A stretch of 64,000 nucleotides of DNA from positions 17,189-81,188 of the forward strand of contig JAFEAV010000021.1 of NCBI GenBank assembly GCA_018266215.1, read 5' to 3'. Under the pieces are notes generated by a model. The model had not been told where the DNA came from. It made no database searches and saw only the letters and a program-made list of their open reading frames with translations. Every line of letters begins with the position of its first letter. Positions within the stretch are counted from its first letter, which is position 1. Position numbers and translations under genes: made by a program. Shown here piece by piece: positions 17,587-26,787 of this stretch. The stretch comes from Cyanobacteria bacterium SZAS LIN-3 (GTDB lineage Bacteria > Cyanobacteriota > Vampirovibrionia > Obscuribacterales > Obscuribacteraceae).

Positions 17587-20295
17587 GTGCCACGGATCAA
17601 GCAACACTATCGCTGTTCCGGACAAGAACTGCGTAAACTGCGCGTCCTGCTGCACAAATGGTGGCAAGACCACAGCCTGGCAGGCGGCGGCCGACACAAG
17701 AAAGACAGCTACTTAAGCACCGCCATGCTCTTCGGGGCAGCCTTTCACCTGCACATAAAAACAGCTGCTTCATTTGAGGATTGCCTTGAGACAATCTGCA
17801 ATTTATGGCCCCGCGCCTTCGCCGAAAACAATTTTCCGGCGCAAAAAATTGTTTTCGTCCGCGAGCTTCTTGCCGACGAAGACCTGCGTCACACTTTTTT
17901 CCAGCTGACCAAACACCGTCTGACCAGGACAACCTTCGACTCCCCTTTGAGTCCGTCATTCATATACGAAGCCTTCTCCTACGAGGATAGACGCACCTCC
18001 AAGGATCTTCTGCAGGACGAAAGGAAGCTGGTCGACGCCAGTCATCTGATTTCTTTTACGCAGGTCTACACACCGCACTGGGTAGTCGATCACCTGCTGC
18101 AAAAAACCCTGGCCAAAATCATAAGCGAGCAAGACCTGCAAGGTCTCACACGCAAGCGGCTGCTGGACCCGGCTCTGGGCGGCGGAGTCTTCCTTGTGCA
18201 GGCACTGGAACTTCTGGTTTCGGCCTACAAAGATTTTGGTCTGAGCGATTACGAAGCGGCATCGCGGGCTCTCAACCACAATCTCTACGGCCTGGACATC
18301 GATCCCGGCGCTCTGGCCACCGCGGCCCTGACTTTAATACTGAAACTCCTGTCCCTGGGCAGCAGCGTCGAACACATCCGGATCATCCTGCCCTTTAAAA
18401 ATCTGCACCTGCTGGCCGACGACGGTGAAGGTGTAAGCGAAGGACTGGGCTCACTTTCGCGGGAGCTTCGCAGCCGGGCCGGGCATCCCCTTTCTTTGCG
18501 CTATGACGTTGTTGTAGCCAATCCGCCCTATCTCGGGCGGAAACTTTTGCCGCGTGCGCTCAAAGACAAACTCAAGCGGCACTACCCCGAAGCGGCAAGC
18601 GACCTCAGTCAAGCCTTTCTCAGTATGGCGCTGGACCTGACAGTCGCCGGCGGCATGATTGGCTTTATCACCCAGCAATCACTGCTCCATCTGGCCAACG
18701 CCAGAAGCCTGCGTCAGAGAATATTGAAAGAGCATCAGCTGGTGGAAGTAGTGGAACTGGGGGCCGGCGTCTTCCCGATGCTGCCCGGAGAAAAGGCTTT
18801 CACCGTCCTGGTGACGATTTGCAAGCTGCCCCCCGAAGGGCAGGAGGTCTGCAGCTACATTTCGCTGGTGGCCGACTCCGACAAGGAAGCAAGTCTAAAA
18901 AGCTGCAGCGCCGCTCAAATTAGCAGAGCCCAGTCGGACTTCCTCAAAGACGATCAGCTGGTCATAAATTTTCACAGGCCCCAGGCCGTATTGCATCTGC
19001 GCGCCACCATGACCAAACTGGCCGATGTGGCCACCCTGAAACAGGGTCTTGCCACCACAGATAATGGTAGGTTCTTGCGCCATATCTGGGAGGTGCCGGC
19101 CTCCGACATACCAGGCCGTTACGTCCCCTACGCCCGGGGAGAAGGGGCGGAGCGCTGGTGGAGCCCGGTAAATACACTGGTTTTATGGCAGGACAACGGC
19201 CGCGCGATCAAAGAAGCGGTGAATGAAGCCTATCCCTATTTAAAGGGCAACTTCGCCTGGGTGGTAAAGAACGAAGATTACTATTTCCGGCCCGGTCTGA
19301 CGTTCTCCTTCGTCAGCAAGGATCGCCTGGCTGTGCGGCTGTTACCGGGCGGCGCCATTTTTGACGTGGGCAGCTCGGCCATCTTTACCCGGGACGAAAG
19401 GCACAGGCTGGCCATCCTCGCCTATCTCAACAGCAGTCTGGCCACGGCCATGGCCCACGATCTAAATCCCACCATCAATTTTCAGGTCGGCGATTTGAAA
19501 AAGCTGGTCATACCTGATTTTACCGGGGCCGAGCTGAGTCGACTGGGAGAACTGGCGGAGATCTGCATCGCGGCAAAGAAAGAGAAGTTTGCCCTGACCG
19601 CGCCGGTGCAATTTTTCCACGACCGGCAAAGATCAGACTTCTCGAGGGCGGACTTTGAGCTCACCAGTGAGGCCCTGAACCGGGCTCAGAGACAACTGGA
19701 GGAAAGCGAAGACGAAATCGACGAACTCGTGCTGCAAACTATCACCCGCGAAACTTCCCTGAGCCGGGCCGACCAGGAACACATCTACGACTTTTGTCGC
19801 CGGCCAAAACCAAAGAGTCGAGACGTTTTTGACGAGCAAAAATACTGCCTCTCGCGTTTGCTCAAAAGCATGCTCAAGTATTTTGTCGACCAACCAGACA
19901 GCGCGGTTATCGCACCCCTGCGTCATGAAAACGACGCCCGTCAATTTCTCGCTTTCTGGCTCGGTGTAAGCGAGCTGGACTTTGCCGGCAAAAGCCTGGA
20001 CAGCGGCAAGGGGCTGAGTGCTTTTATACGCACCGCGCTGGCCCGGGCCTTTGATGAGTATTTTGCCGATCAGCCGCCCCTGCTTGTGATCGCACCGGGC
20101 CAGGCCATTGTCGTACTGCCGCCGCAGCAACTGCATGCACCGCAATTAGTGGCACATACAATAGAAGACGCTGACTGCTGCCGACAGGCCGAGAGTCAAT
20201 TACTGGAGGCGGGTAAAAACGGTCGCAGCGCAATGATGCAAGATATAGAGCTGAGACCACGCGAAATTCTCAAACAACTCAGTAGAACTGTTTGA
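17587..20295 (+). CDS. Large N6-adenine DNA methyltransferase, apparently orphan
   Basis: Gamma-class (Eco57I/TaqI-like) adenine methyltransferase: motif X region FTQVYTPHWVVDHLL (157-171), AdoMet motif I DPALGGG (194-200), acidic motif II region YGLDIDPGA (234-242) and catalytic motif IV NPPY (312-315). A target-recognition region follows (about 480-660), and then a ~230-residue tail (from about 670) in which I find no PD-(D/E)xK or HNH nuclease motif. The first 150 residues are also unassigned. No restriction or BREX gene is adjacent. GTG start, 15 bases after the previous stop. It may be a solo epigenetic or anti-restriction enzyme, or a type IIG enzyme whose nuclease I cannot see. Its last 17 bases overlap a convergent gene. 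Confidence 0.83.
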   Translation: MPRIKQHYRCSGQELRKLRVLLHKWWQDHSLAGGGRHKKDSYLSTAMLFGAAFHLHIKTAASFEDCLETICNLWPRAFAENNFPAQKIVFVRELLADEDLRHTFFQLTKHRLTRTTFDSPLSPSFIYEAFSYEDRRTSKDLLQDERKLVDASHLISFTQVYTPHWVVDHLLQKTLAKIISEQDLQGLTRKRLLDPALGGGVFLVQALELLVSAYKDFGLSDYEAASRALNHNLYGLDIDPGALATAALTLILKLLSLGSSVEHIRIILPFKNLHLLADDGEGVSEGLGSLSRELRSRAGHPLSLRYDVVVANPPYLGRKLLPRALKDKLKRHYPEAASDLSQAFLSMALDLTVAGGMIGFITQQSLLHLANARSLRQRILKEHQLVEVVELGAGVFPMLPGEKAFTVLVTICKLPPEGQEVCSYISLVADSDKEASLKSCSAAQISRAQSDFLKDDQLVINFHRPQAVLHLRATMTKLADVATLKQGLATTDNGRFLRHIWEVPASDIPGRYVPYARGEGAERWWSPVNTLVLWQDNGRAIKEAVNEAYPYLKGNFAWVVKNEDYYFRPGLTFSFVSKDRLAVRLLPGGAIFDVGSSAIFTRDERHRLAILAYLNSSLATAMAHDLNPTINFQVGDLKKLVIPDFTGAELSRLGELAEICIAAKKEKFALTAPVQFFHDRQRSDFSRADFELTSEALNRAQRQLEESEDEIDELVLQTITRETSLSRADQEHIYDFCRRPKPKSRDVFDEQKYCLSRLLKSMLKYFVDQPDSAVIAPLRHENDARQFLAFWLGVSELDFAGKSLDSGKGLSAFIRTALARAFDEYFADQPPLLVIAPGQAIVVLPPQQLHAPQLVAHTIEDADCCRQAESQLLEAGKNGRSAMMQDIELRPREILKQLSRTV

Positions 20296-20950
20296 CCTTT
20301 TCGTAGTCATTCTTTTCCCAGCTGTAGCCGCCCTGGACATTGGTGTCGGCGATATAATCGGCGATGAAGGAAACGGACTGTCTCTGAGATCCGCCGGGGA
20401 AGCTCAAACCGGGATTGCCGTCGAGACTTCTGATCACTTCCAGTAAGGTGCCGTCAAAACGAGGGTTACCGGAGTTGGAGACGATCTGTCCGAAAATATG
20501 ATGGTCCTTCGTGACGGTCACTCTCATCGTGGCTCGACCGCGATCAAAGGCCAGCTCCTGCCAGCGGGCATAAATCTCTTTGGATAGCTGCTGGTGCCAG
20601 GCATCCCAGGCCACGGTCAATTCTTTTGAACCACGCTCGGTGCCGATATCGAAAGCGTTTTTGTCGGCGCTGCTGACCAGTGAATCACCGCCGGGGGAGG
20701 CATCAAACTGGCCGGACCCGACGAGTCCCTGGCCGGCACCGCCCTGATTGGCATAGCCTGTCAATCTGGCTGGTGGCGCTGTTGGTGGCATGTCGGTACT
20801 GGTACCGGCGCTACCGTTGAGCACAGGTCGAGACAGTCTGTTCATCGAACCGTCCAGGCGCACACCACCCTGCAAAACCTGGGCCGAAGCAGGCAGGGCA
20901 GCCGCCACGATGGAAGCGGTGAGAATTAGGTTTAAGAGTCGGCCTTTCAT
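20279..20950 (-). CDS. Exported TonB-C-like protein
   Basis: A clear signal peptide (GRLLNLILTASIVAAALPASAQ) starts the protein; AGAGG lies eight bases before the ATG at 20950, so the longer frame is rejected. A Gly/Pro/Ser-rich linker leads to a C-terminal domain whose pattern (DAWHQQLSKEIYARWQEL, RATMRVTVTKDHHI, LLEVIRSLDGNPGLSFP) is that of TonB/TolA C-terminal domains. These domains normally bind partner proteins in the periplasm. Without an N-terminal TonB anchor it is probably a secreted adaptor or an envelope protein of this lineage. It overlaps the convergent methyltransferase gene by 17 bases. Confidence 0.7.
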   Translation of the reverse strand: MKGRLLNLILTASIVAAALPASAQVLQGGVRLDGSMNRLSRPVLNGSAGTSTDMPPTAPPARLTGYANQGGAGQGLVGSGQFDASPGGDSLVSSADKNAFDIGTERGSKELTVAWDAWHQQLSKEIYARWQELAFDRGRATMRVTVTKDHHIFGQIVSNSGNPRFDGTLLEVIRSLDGNPGLSFPGGSQRQSVSFIADYIADTNVQGGYSWEKNDYEKVKQFY

Positions 20951-21094
20951 GATAGTTTCCTCTATCTCAAAAAAATTGCTTGACTGAAATTGTCTGATCA
21001 CAATACCTGTGAACGATCATGTGGACGATCAAGGACTTTCTCTGTTCCATGATGAGGAGCAATTTCCAGGATTATTTTAGCCCAGGTGGCCCCA

Positions 21095-22492
21095 CTAGCG
21101 ACCAAAGATGAGACCCAGTACACTCCCGGCTACAGCTCCTCTTAGCGCTCCGCTCTTCATGCTGGAGTAACCGGTGGAGCGCCCGTAGCCGTAGCCACCA
21201 CGATGGCTCATCAGGGCACTGGTCAATCCACCAACGGCGGCCCCGGCCAGCCCGAACTCAACAGCTCGGGTGAGTCTGCGGTTCATGCTGCTGCCCGAAT
21301 GCGAGGTGAATCCGGAGAGGCCACCGCTGGGCTGGGCGTGGCTGCCGGCAAAAGGCGTGATGCCGTTGTCGGCGGCGCCGGTTGAACTGGCAACGCTGGA
21401 AGCGGCAGCGGCGGAAGTGAGAGAGGCAAGAGCACTCTGATAGCTGGGATTGTTGGGATCGAGGGCGGCGGCCCTGGCCATGGCAGTGCGGGCCCGACCC
21501 ATATCGCCTTTGGCCTTGTAAGCCTGGCCCAGGGCAAATTGCACATCGGCGTCTCCGGGGGCCTCATTGGCTACCTGACCGAGAAGTGAGACGGCACCGT
21601 CATAATCGCCCTTCTTGTACTTGGTCGAGGCGTCATTGACCATGGCCTTAAGACGGTTGCGATCGGCAGCGGAAGGAGCCGAGCCGTAGTTGCTGGAATT
21701 AGCGAAGGCATTGGGGGCAGAAGTCGTCGCCGAGCCGCTGCTATAAGACGAGGAGGACGAGCCGCGCGAGGGCGCCCGGCCCGGGGCGGAGGCCACTGAT
21801 TTCTGGGCATTGAGCTTGTTGGCCACAGTGGTGACGGTATCGCGCAGGTCCTGGTCCTGGGGATTGATGCGCTGGGCCTGGCGATAGTCGTTGAGCGCCG
21901 ACTTGAGGTCGCCTCTACCCTCGGCAATTACACCCAGGTTGTAATAAGCGTCAGCATTATTGGGATCATTGCTGATGATTTTGCGGAAAGCCTGCTCGGC
22001 CTGGTCGACTTTGCCGTCGGTATAGAGTTGCATGGCGTCGGCCACGGCCTGGGTGCTGTCCGGCAAACCCGAATCGGAGCCATCCGAGTTCGCGGCAAAA
22101 CTCTCATTCCTGTCGCCGTAGGTCGGCGCTTTGGCCGTCTTGCCCGAATTGGAGGAAGTATCGAGGGTGGGAGCCAGGGGCGGCAGGAAGTCAGGGGACG
22201 CGGCACCGCCTCGACCATAGGCAAGGGCCTTCTGAATGGCCGCTATGCGAGATTCGCTGGAGCCGCTCTTGGCCTCGCCAAAAAGTTTGATTTCCAGGGC
22301 CTTGAGGCGGGCGTCTTCGGAGAGATTCTTACGCGGGGCGCCGTATATGACCTGCTCAAAGTTATCAAGCTTGTTATTGCTGAAAGCGGTGGGCGGCGTT
22401 TCGTCAGCGAAGCTGGCAAGAGGTATAAGGAAGGCCAGCGCCAGCGCCTGCGAGGCTGCGGTCACTATTTGTATGTTCTTTTTGATGCGCAT
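21095..22492 (-). CDS. Exported TPR protein with glycine-zipper C-terminus
   Basis: Signal peptide (QALALAFLIPLASFADE) followed by two TPR blocks. One lies at about residues 150-220 (AEQAFRKIISNDPNNADAYY) and one at about 280-355 (GAVSLLGQVANEAPGDADV). Between and after them are Ser/Ala-rich linkers. The last 60 residues contain Gly/Ala-rich stretches (FGLAGAAVGGLTSALM and GALRGAVAGSVLGLIFGR) that look like a glycine zipper able to insert in or lie against the outer membrane. Function unknown; probably a protein-protein scaffold in the periplasm. It is divergent from the adaptor lipoprotein gene at 22806. Confidence 0.72.
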   Translation of the reverse strand: MRIKKNIQIVTAASQALALAFLIPLASFADETPPTAFSNNKLDNFEQVIYGAPRKNLSEDARLKALEIKLFGEAKSGSSESRIAAIQKALAYGRGGAASPDFLPPLAPTLDTSSNSGKTAKAPTYGDRNESFAANSDGSDSGLPDSTQAVADAMQLYTDGKVDQAEQAFRKIISNDPNNADAYYNLGVIAEGRGDLKSALNDYRQAQRINPQDQDLRDTVTTVANKLNAQKSVASAPGRAPSRGSSSSSYSSGSATTSAPNAFANSSNYGSAPSAADRNRLKAMVNDASTKYKKGDYDGAVSLLGQVANEAPGDADVQFALGQAYKAKGDMGRARTAMARAAALDPNNPSYQSALASLTSAAAASSVASSTGAADNGITPFAGSHAQPSGGLSGFTSHSGSSMNRRLTRAVEFGLAGAAVGGLTSALMSHRGGYGYGRSTGYSSMKSGALRGAVAGSVLGLIFGR

Positions 22493-22805
22493 GACGACAA
22501 CCTGTATGCTCTTATACGACTACTTAAATTGGGCTAACTTGTCTAGCACTATTTCCGCTTCCGCGTCTACTTCTATTCATTCCCCGATCCATGGACTTCC
22601 GCTCGGGGTCAGCGATTTTAAATTGTCCGATTGAACCATAGCCCTATGTGACGTATTTCCCCCGCCCCAGTTCCGAATGGATTGTATCAATATTTTGAGC
22701 GCAAATAAGCGCGAGTGTGTTAGGGTAGTGCATACTGAGATCAGCTTACGCAGCCGATTTCAAACGGTTATCTTACGATCTTGATTTGGCCTCTGTGGAG
22801 ATTGT
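22493..22805. other. 313-base divergent intergenic region
   Basis: It separates the minus-strand TPR gene from the plus-strand adaptor gene and must hold both promoters. The visible structure is an inverted repeat CCCCGA (22582-22587) and TCGGGG (22603-22608), with an 8-base palindrome TCCATGGA in the loop. A short GCGC-N6-GCGC repeat lies near 22710. I see no convincing small gene and no promoter close to consensus. Confidence 0.4.
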
Positions 22806-24170
22806 GTGAAGAAAGAGATTAATTCCAATGTCGGTCCAATAGTCAACGCCGGCGGCCTCTTGGCGTTTTTTCTGACCATATCTTTTTCCCTGGTACTGAG
22901 CGGCTGTGAACATCAATCGGCCGCCGATAACGCTCCGGAAGTAGGCAAAACCAAAGTCGAATCGGACGAAACCAAAATTGACAAGGTGAACGGTCAGAGC
23001 ATAATCATCGTCGCTCCCGAAACGGAAAAGGCGCTCAACTTAAAAGTAGCAAAAGTACAGATGCGCACCGTGGATTTTGCCGTCAAAACAACCGGTGAAG
23101 TGCAGGCCAATGCCAACCTCACAACTCATGTCAACACGCCGGTCTCAGGTCGCGTCACTGAAATATTTGTGCGCGTGGGCGACGTGGTCAAACAGGGCCA
23201 GCATTTGATGCAGATGCACAGTCAGGACATCGAGCAAGCGGAAGCGGATCTCTTGCAGAATGCGTCACAGGTGCGCGCTGATCTCAAACGAGACCTATTG
23301 CAAATCGACGGCGATATTACGCAGGGGCAAGCACAGTTGGGACTTTCACAGAGCACCTACATGCGAGTCAAGGGTCTTCTGGATGAAAAAATCGCTTCCC
23401 GTGCCGATTACGAAGCAGCCAAAACCCAATACGACAAAGACAAAATCAGTCTGGACGCACTACACACAAAACGGCAGGCGACGGTCGCCCTCTCCAACGA
23501 ACGCATGACCATGCTGACCGAGCCGGTCAAGCAAAAGCTGCGGCTCCTGGGTACTTCGGATAAACAAATTGAAGAAGTGATTCGCACCGGTGAAATCAAT
23601 CCGGTTGTACCGATTGTCTCGCCCGAGACCGGCATTGTCACCGAGCGATTCGTTAACGTGGGAGAGCTGGCCGATCCCACCAAGCCGATGTTTACCATCG
23701 CCGACTTCACCTCGGTCTGGCTCAAGGCCGACGTCTACGAAAAAGACATTTCCAAGGTCAAATGCGGCCAGCCGATCGAGCTGGACGTAGACAGTTTCCC
23801 GGGAGAAAAATTTTCCGGTCGACTCAACTATGTCGCAGATTCGGTCAATCAGGACACTCGCACCCTGATGGTCCGCGCCGAAGTGCCCAATCCCGGCAAC
23901 AAGCTCAAACCCAAGATGTTTGCGCGTATGCGCATTTTTGTAGGCAACACCCATGTCCTGACCATCGATAAGAACGCGGTCCAGGATGCCGATGATGACA
24001 AAGTTGTCTATGTGCCCATGGGCGGGGGTCGCTACCGCGAACAGAAGGTCAAACTGGGCGGCGAATCGGGCAATCTGGACGAGGTCCTGAGCGGAGTGAA
24101 AAACGGCGAGCCCGTGGTCGTAAACGGCAGCTTCGAACTGCGCTCTGAATCGCTCAAACAGTCCAACTAG
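22806..24170 (+). CDS. RND-type efflux adaptor lipoprotein (HlyD/CusB family)
   Basis: Periplasmic adaptor (membrane fusion protein) with a lipoprotein signal ending in LSGC, so it should be anchored by lipid at Cys. The order is conserved: lipoyl-like half motif (VSGRVTEIFVRVGDVVKQGQ), an alpha-hairpin (about residues 145-240), the second lipoyl half (SPETGIVTERFVNVGELADP) and beta-barrel (EKFSGRLNYVADSVNQDTRT). This pattern fits heavy-metal CusB/CzcB-type adaptors. A GTG start is supported by GGAG five bases upstream. Neither an RND pump nor an outer-membrane channel gene follows; its partner must be elsewhere. Confidence 0.85.
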   Translation: MKKEINSNVGPIVNAGGLLAFFLTISFSLVLSGCEHQSAADNAPEVGKTKVESDETKIDKVNGQSIIIVAPETEKALNLKVAKVQMRTVDFAVKTTGEVQANANLTTHVNTPVSGRVTEIFVRVGDVVKQGQHLMQMHSQDIEQAEADLLQNASQVRADLKRDLLQIDGDITQGQAQLGLSQSTYMRVKGLLDEKIASRADYEAAKTQYDKDKISLDALHTKRQATVALSNERMTMLTEPVKQKLRLLGTSDKQIEEVIRTGEINPVVPIVSPETGIVTERFVNVGELADPTKPMFTIADFTSVWLKADVYEKDISKVKCGQPIELDVDSFPGEKFSGRLNYVADSVNQDTRTLMVRAEVPNPGNKLKPKMFARMRIFVGNTHVLTIDKNAVQDADDDKVVYVPMGGGRYREQKVKLGGESGNLDEVLSGVKNGEPVVVNGSFELRSESLKQSN

Positions 24171-24363
24171 TCAGGGTTGGCGGTTGACAGCAGCGAGCAG
24201 ATCTTAAGCATTTTCACCGCTTTCTCTTAACCAATCCTTAGGCCTGAATATATCAGACTGGGGGTATGAAAACGAGACGAACAATATCAGCAAGATACAG
24301 CGTCGGATGGGAACTCCCAACTGAGGCTGCGGTCGTTAGCTCTGGATATCCGGAGGGAGAGTT

Positions 24364-24522
24364 ATGGAGTACGCACTAGGATTCGCTGTGACGGCCAGTC
24401 TGACATTCTTCGCCATCTGGGTGAATGACAGATTCAACGTCGGCGGCGAACTCTCTGATGAAGAGCTGGGCGTTAAGGAATTGACTCCGGTGACCGTTGG
24501 TCACCGTGAACCGCTCCATTAG
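24364..24522 (+). CDS. 52-residue single-pass membrane protein
   Basis: A short frame starting MEYALGFAVTASLTFFAIWV, a clear membrane helix, followed by an acidic soluble tail (GGELSDEELGVKELTPV). A strong GGAGG lies seven to nine bases upstream of the ATG (24353-24359 region). The 3' end overlaps the convergent histidine-kinase gene by 50 bases, so its tail is antisense to the kinase C-terminus. Topology suggests a short outer or inner N-terminus and a cytoplasmic acidic tail. No family recognised. It could be a small regulator of the adaptor encoded upstream or of the kinase. Confidence 0.6.
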   Translation: MEYALGFAVTASLTFFAIWVNDRFNVGGELSDEELGVKELTPVTVGHREPLH

Positions 24523-26008
24523 CCTTAACGGCTTTGTCGAAGCGCACCTGCACAATGGTGCCGCTCTGACCGCGCGCACTGATGATTTTAACGTCGGCAC
24601 CATGAGCATTGGCAATCTCTCGCACAATTGCCAGCCCCAGACCGCTGCCTGAATTTTTAGCCAAAGAGCCTTCATCCGGCACACGGTAGAAGCGCTCGAA
24701 GACCCGGGAGCGTTCCAGTTCGGGAATGCCCGGGCCATTGTCCTCAACTTCGAAAATGTGCTCCTTTTCCTTCTCTTTTTCCACCACCGTATAGACGCGG
24801 ACAGTCACCTGCCCCCCATCCTGGGTATAGCGAATGGCATTTTCCACAAGGTTGGAACAGAGTTCGTGCAAGGCCCAGCGGTCACCAAATATGGTGCAGG
24901 CCTCGGCGCTGCCCTCAAAGCCGATATCAATATTGCGCTCCACCGCCTGCGGCACCAGCTCTCCCATCACCGCTTTAGCCACCTCATTGAGATCCAGGGG
25001 CAGGCGGGTGCGGGGATCCTGCACATCCGGCTCGGTACGAGCCAGCGTCAGGAGCTGATTTGTCAGCCTGGCGGCCCGGTCGGCCGAGGTACGTATTTGT
25101 TTGAGCGCATGCTTGATGTCGGCCGGATCAGTCTGACGCAGAGCCAGCTCGGTCTGAGTCTTGAGACCGGCCACAGGAGTGCGCAACTGATGCGCGGCAT
25201 TGGCGACAAAACGTCTCTGGGCCTCAATATCCAGGTGCAGTCGGTGCAAGAGTCCATTAATAGCGCTGACCAGGGTGCGCACCTCGCGCGGAACATCCTC
25301 CTCGGGAATCGGCCCCAGATCGTGGGGAGTACGCATGGCCAACTCATCGCGCAGGATATTGAGGGGCGTCAGACCGCGGCGGATGCCCAGGAATATGGCC
25401 AGTCCAATGCCCATCACTATAAGCAGTTGCGGACCGACTACGCCGATCAAAATCTTGTCGGCAAACTCTTCCCTGGCTCGCAAAGTCTCGGCTACTTGAA
25501 TCACGACCCTGGCGCCGGATCGCGGTTCACGGAAGAGCAAGGAGGCGATGCGCACTTCTTCTCCGCGAATGCGACCATAAGAATATTCCGGTTCCTTTTC
25601 GCTTAAATCCTCAACGACACCAAATTCACTCTCCGGTATTCTGGTATCACTGGCAATGACCTTACCGTGCTCGTCCTTGACCTGGTAATAGAGCTTGTCC
25701 TTTACATTGTCTTTTAGAATTTCCAGGGCGATAGGCGGCAGATCAACGACCACCTTGCCGTCGCTGGCTACGATATGACTGGCTATTGAATGCACGTTGT
25801 CGACCAGAGCCTGGTCATAGCCCTCGGTGGCAAAGGCAATGGCCAGTGCGTAAGTGACCAGGGCGCCGACGAGCCACAGCACCAGAATCGGTATCATCAA
25901 CCATTGCATCAGCTGCCGGCGCAAAGACAGGGTCTTTGGTCTGGTACGCACCCTCTCGCGCCCGGAGGCAGAGGACTTGTCGGAGCTATCCTCGACTACT
26001 GCTGACAT
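24473..26008 (-). CDS. Two-component sensor histidine kinase (TctE/QseC-like)
   Basis: Two membrane helices (about residues 36-60 and 186-208) enclose a 2CSK_N-type periplasmic sensor (YDQALVDNVHSIASHI, VDLPPIALEILKD, LYYQVKDEHGKVI). A HAMP-like linker leads to the H-box FVANAAHQLRTPVAG with phospho-acceptor His273. The ATPase motifs are present: N-box (ELCSNLVENAIRYT), G1 (VEDNGPGIP) and G2 (GSGLGLAIV). The start at 26008 lies four bases after the response-regulator stop, with AGGA immediately upstream, so the two are translationally coupled. Family members sense tricarboxylates or quorum signals; the ligand here is unknown. Confidence 0.92.
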   Translation of the reverse strand: MSAVVEDSSDKSSASGRERVRTRPKTLSLRRQLMQWLMIPILVLWLVGALVTYALAIAFATEGYDQALVDNVHSIASHIVASDGKVVVDLPPIALEILKDNVKDKLYYQVKDEHGKVIASDTRIPESEFGVVEDLSEKEPEYSYGRIRGEEVRIASLLFREPRSGARVVIQVAETLRAREEFADKILIGVVGPQLLIVMGIGLAIFLGIRRGLTPLNILRDELAMRTPHDLGPIPEEDVPREVRTLVSAINGLLHRLHLDIEAQRRFVANAAHQLRTPVAGLKTQTELALRQTDPADIKHALKQIRTSADRAARLTNQLLTLARTEPDVQDPRTRLPLDLNEVAKAVMGELVPQAVERNIDIGFEGSAEACTIFGDRWALHELCSNLVENAIRYTQDGGQVTVRVYTVVEKEKEKEHIFEVEDNGPGIPELERSRVFERFYRVPDEGSLAKNSGSGLGLAIVREIANAHGADVKIISARGQSGTIVQVRFDKAVKANGAVHGDQRSPESIP

Positions 26009-26012
26009 AGTC

Positions 26013-26678
26013 CTAAGTATCCGAAAGTAAGTAACCAAGGCCGCGAATGGCCTTGATGGAAACATTGTAAGGTTCGATTTTTTTACGCAAACGATGAATA
26101 TTGACTTCGATGGCATTATGCGAAACTTCTTCCTCGAAGCCGTACATATGCTCAATCAATTGTTCTTTAGAGACAACATTGTTGGCGCGCAGCATAAAGA
26201 CCTCAAGCAAGGCCAGCTCCCTGGCTGAAAGTTCAATCACCTCATCTCGCCCGGTCACCCGCCGCGCGACTGTATCTAATTTGAGAGCGCCGTAAGAGAC
26301 CTCTACTTCTCCGGCCGCCATCTGGCGACGGATCATGGCACGGATGCGGGCTTCCAGCTCAGGCAGGTCAAAAGGCTTGGTCAAATAATCATCGGCCCCA
26401 AAATCCAGGCCCATAACCCGATCCTCAAGCCTGTCCCGAGCCGTCAATATCAAAACCGGCAAAGTTTGCTTGCGGGCGCGCAACCGCCGCAGAACCTCCA
26501 GGCCGTCCAGCTTGGGCAGACCAAGATCAAGTATCAGTAAATCAAATATATTGGACGACAGAGCCGTATCGGCATCCTGACCGCCGGCAATCTGATCGAC
26601 TGTATATCCGGCCTGCCTCAAGGCTTTGGATATACCATCGGACAAAATTTCATCGTCTTCAACGAGCAAAAGTCGCAT
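26013..26678 (-). CDS. OmpR-family response regulator
   Basis: Receiver domain with acidic pocket D8-D9, phospho-acceptor Asp51 (LLILDLGLP), the T/S position ILTARD and Lys in LTKPFDLPEL. The C-terminal winged helix is of the OmpR/PhoB type (NNVVSKEQLIEHMYGFEEE, then SHNAIEVNIHRLRKKI). The ATG at 26678 matches the family start; a second ATG eight codons upstream is possible. First gene of a two-gene operon with the histidine kinase; divergent from the hydrolase gene at 26788. Target genes unknown; the adjacent adaptor lipoprotein gene is a candidate because two-component systems often sit beside efflux genes. Confidence 0.93.
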   Translation of the reverse strand: MRLLLVEDDEILSDGISKALRQAGYTVDQIAGGQDADTALSSNIFDLLILDLGLPKLDGLEVLRRLRARKQTLPVLILTARDRLEDRVMGLDFGADDYLTKPFDLPELEARIRAMIRRQMAAGEVEVSYGALKLDTVARRVTGRDEVIELSARELALLEVFMLRANNVVSKEQLIEHMYGFEEEVSHNAIEVNIHRLRKKIEPYNVSIKAIRGLGYLLSDT

Positions 26679-26787
26679 AATTATCAAGTATAGCCGATAC
26701 ATTTAAATGCTTTTGCCCGGGTGCCGGTAAGCTTACTGTAAGGTGACGGCGCTAACATATACATCTGTAGCCACTCTGGAAAAATCC

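Noticed and set aside
24266..24379. 37-codon frame upstream of the 52-residue membrane protein
   Set aside because: The possible ribosome site touches the start codon and the peptide has no features.
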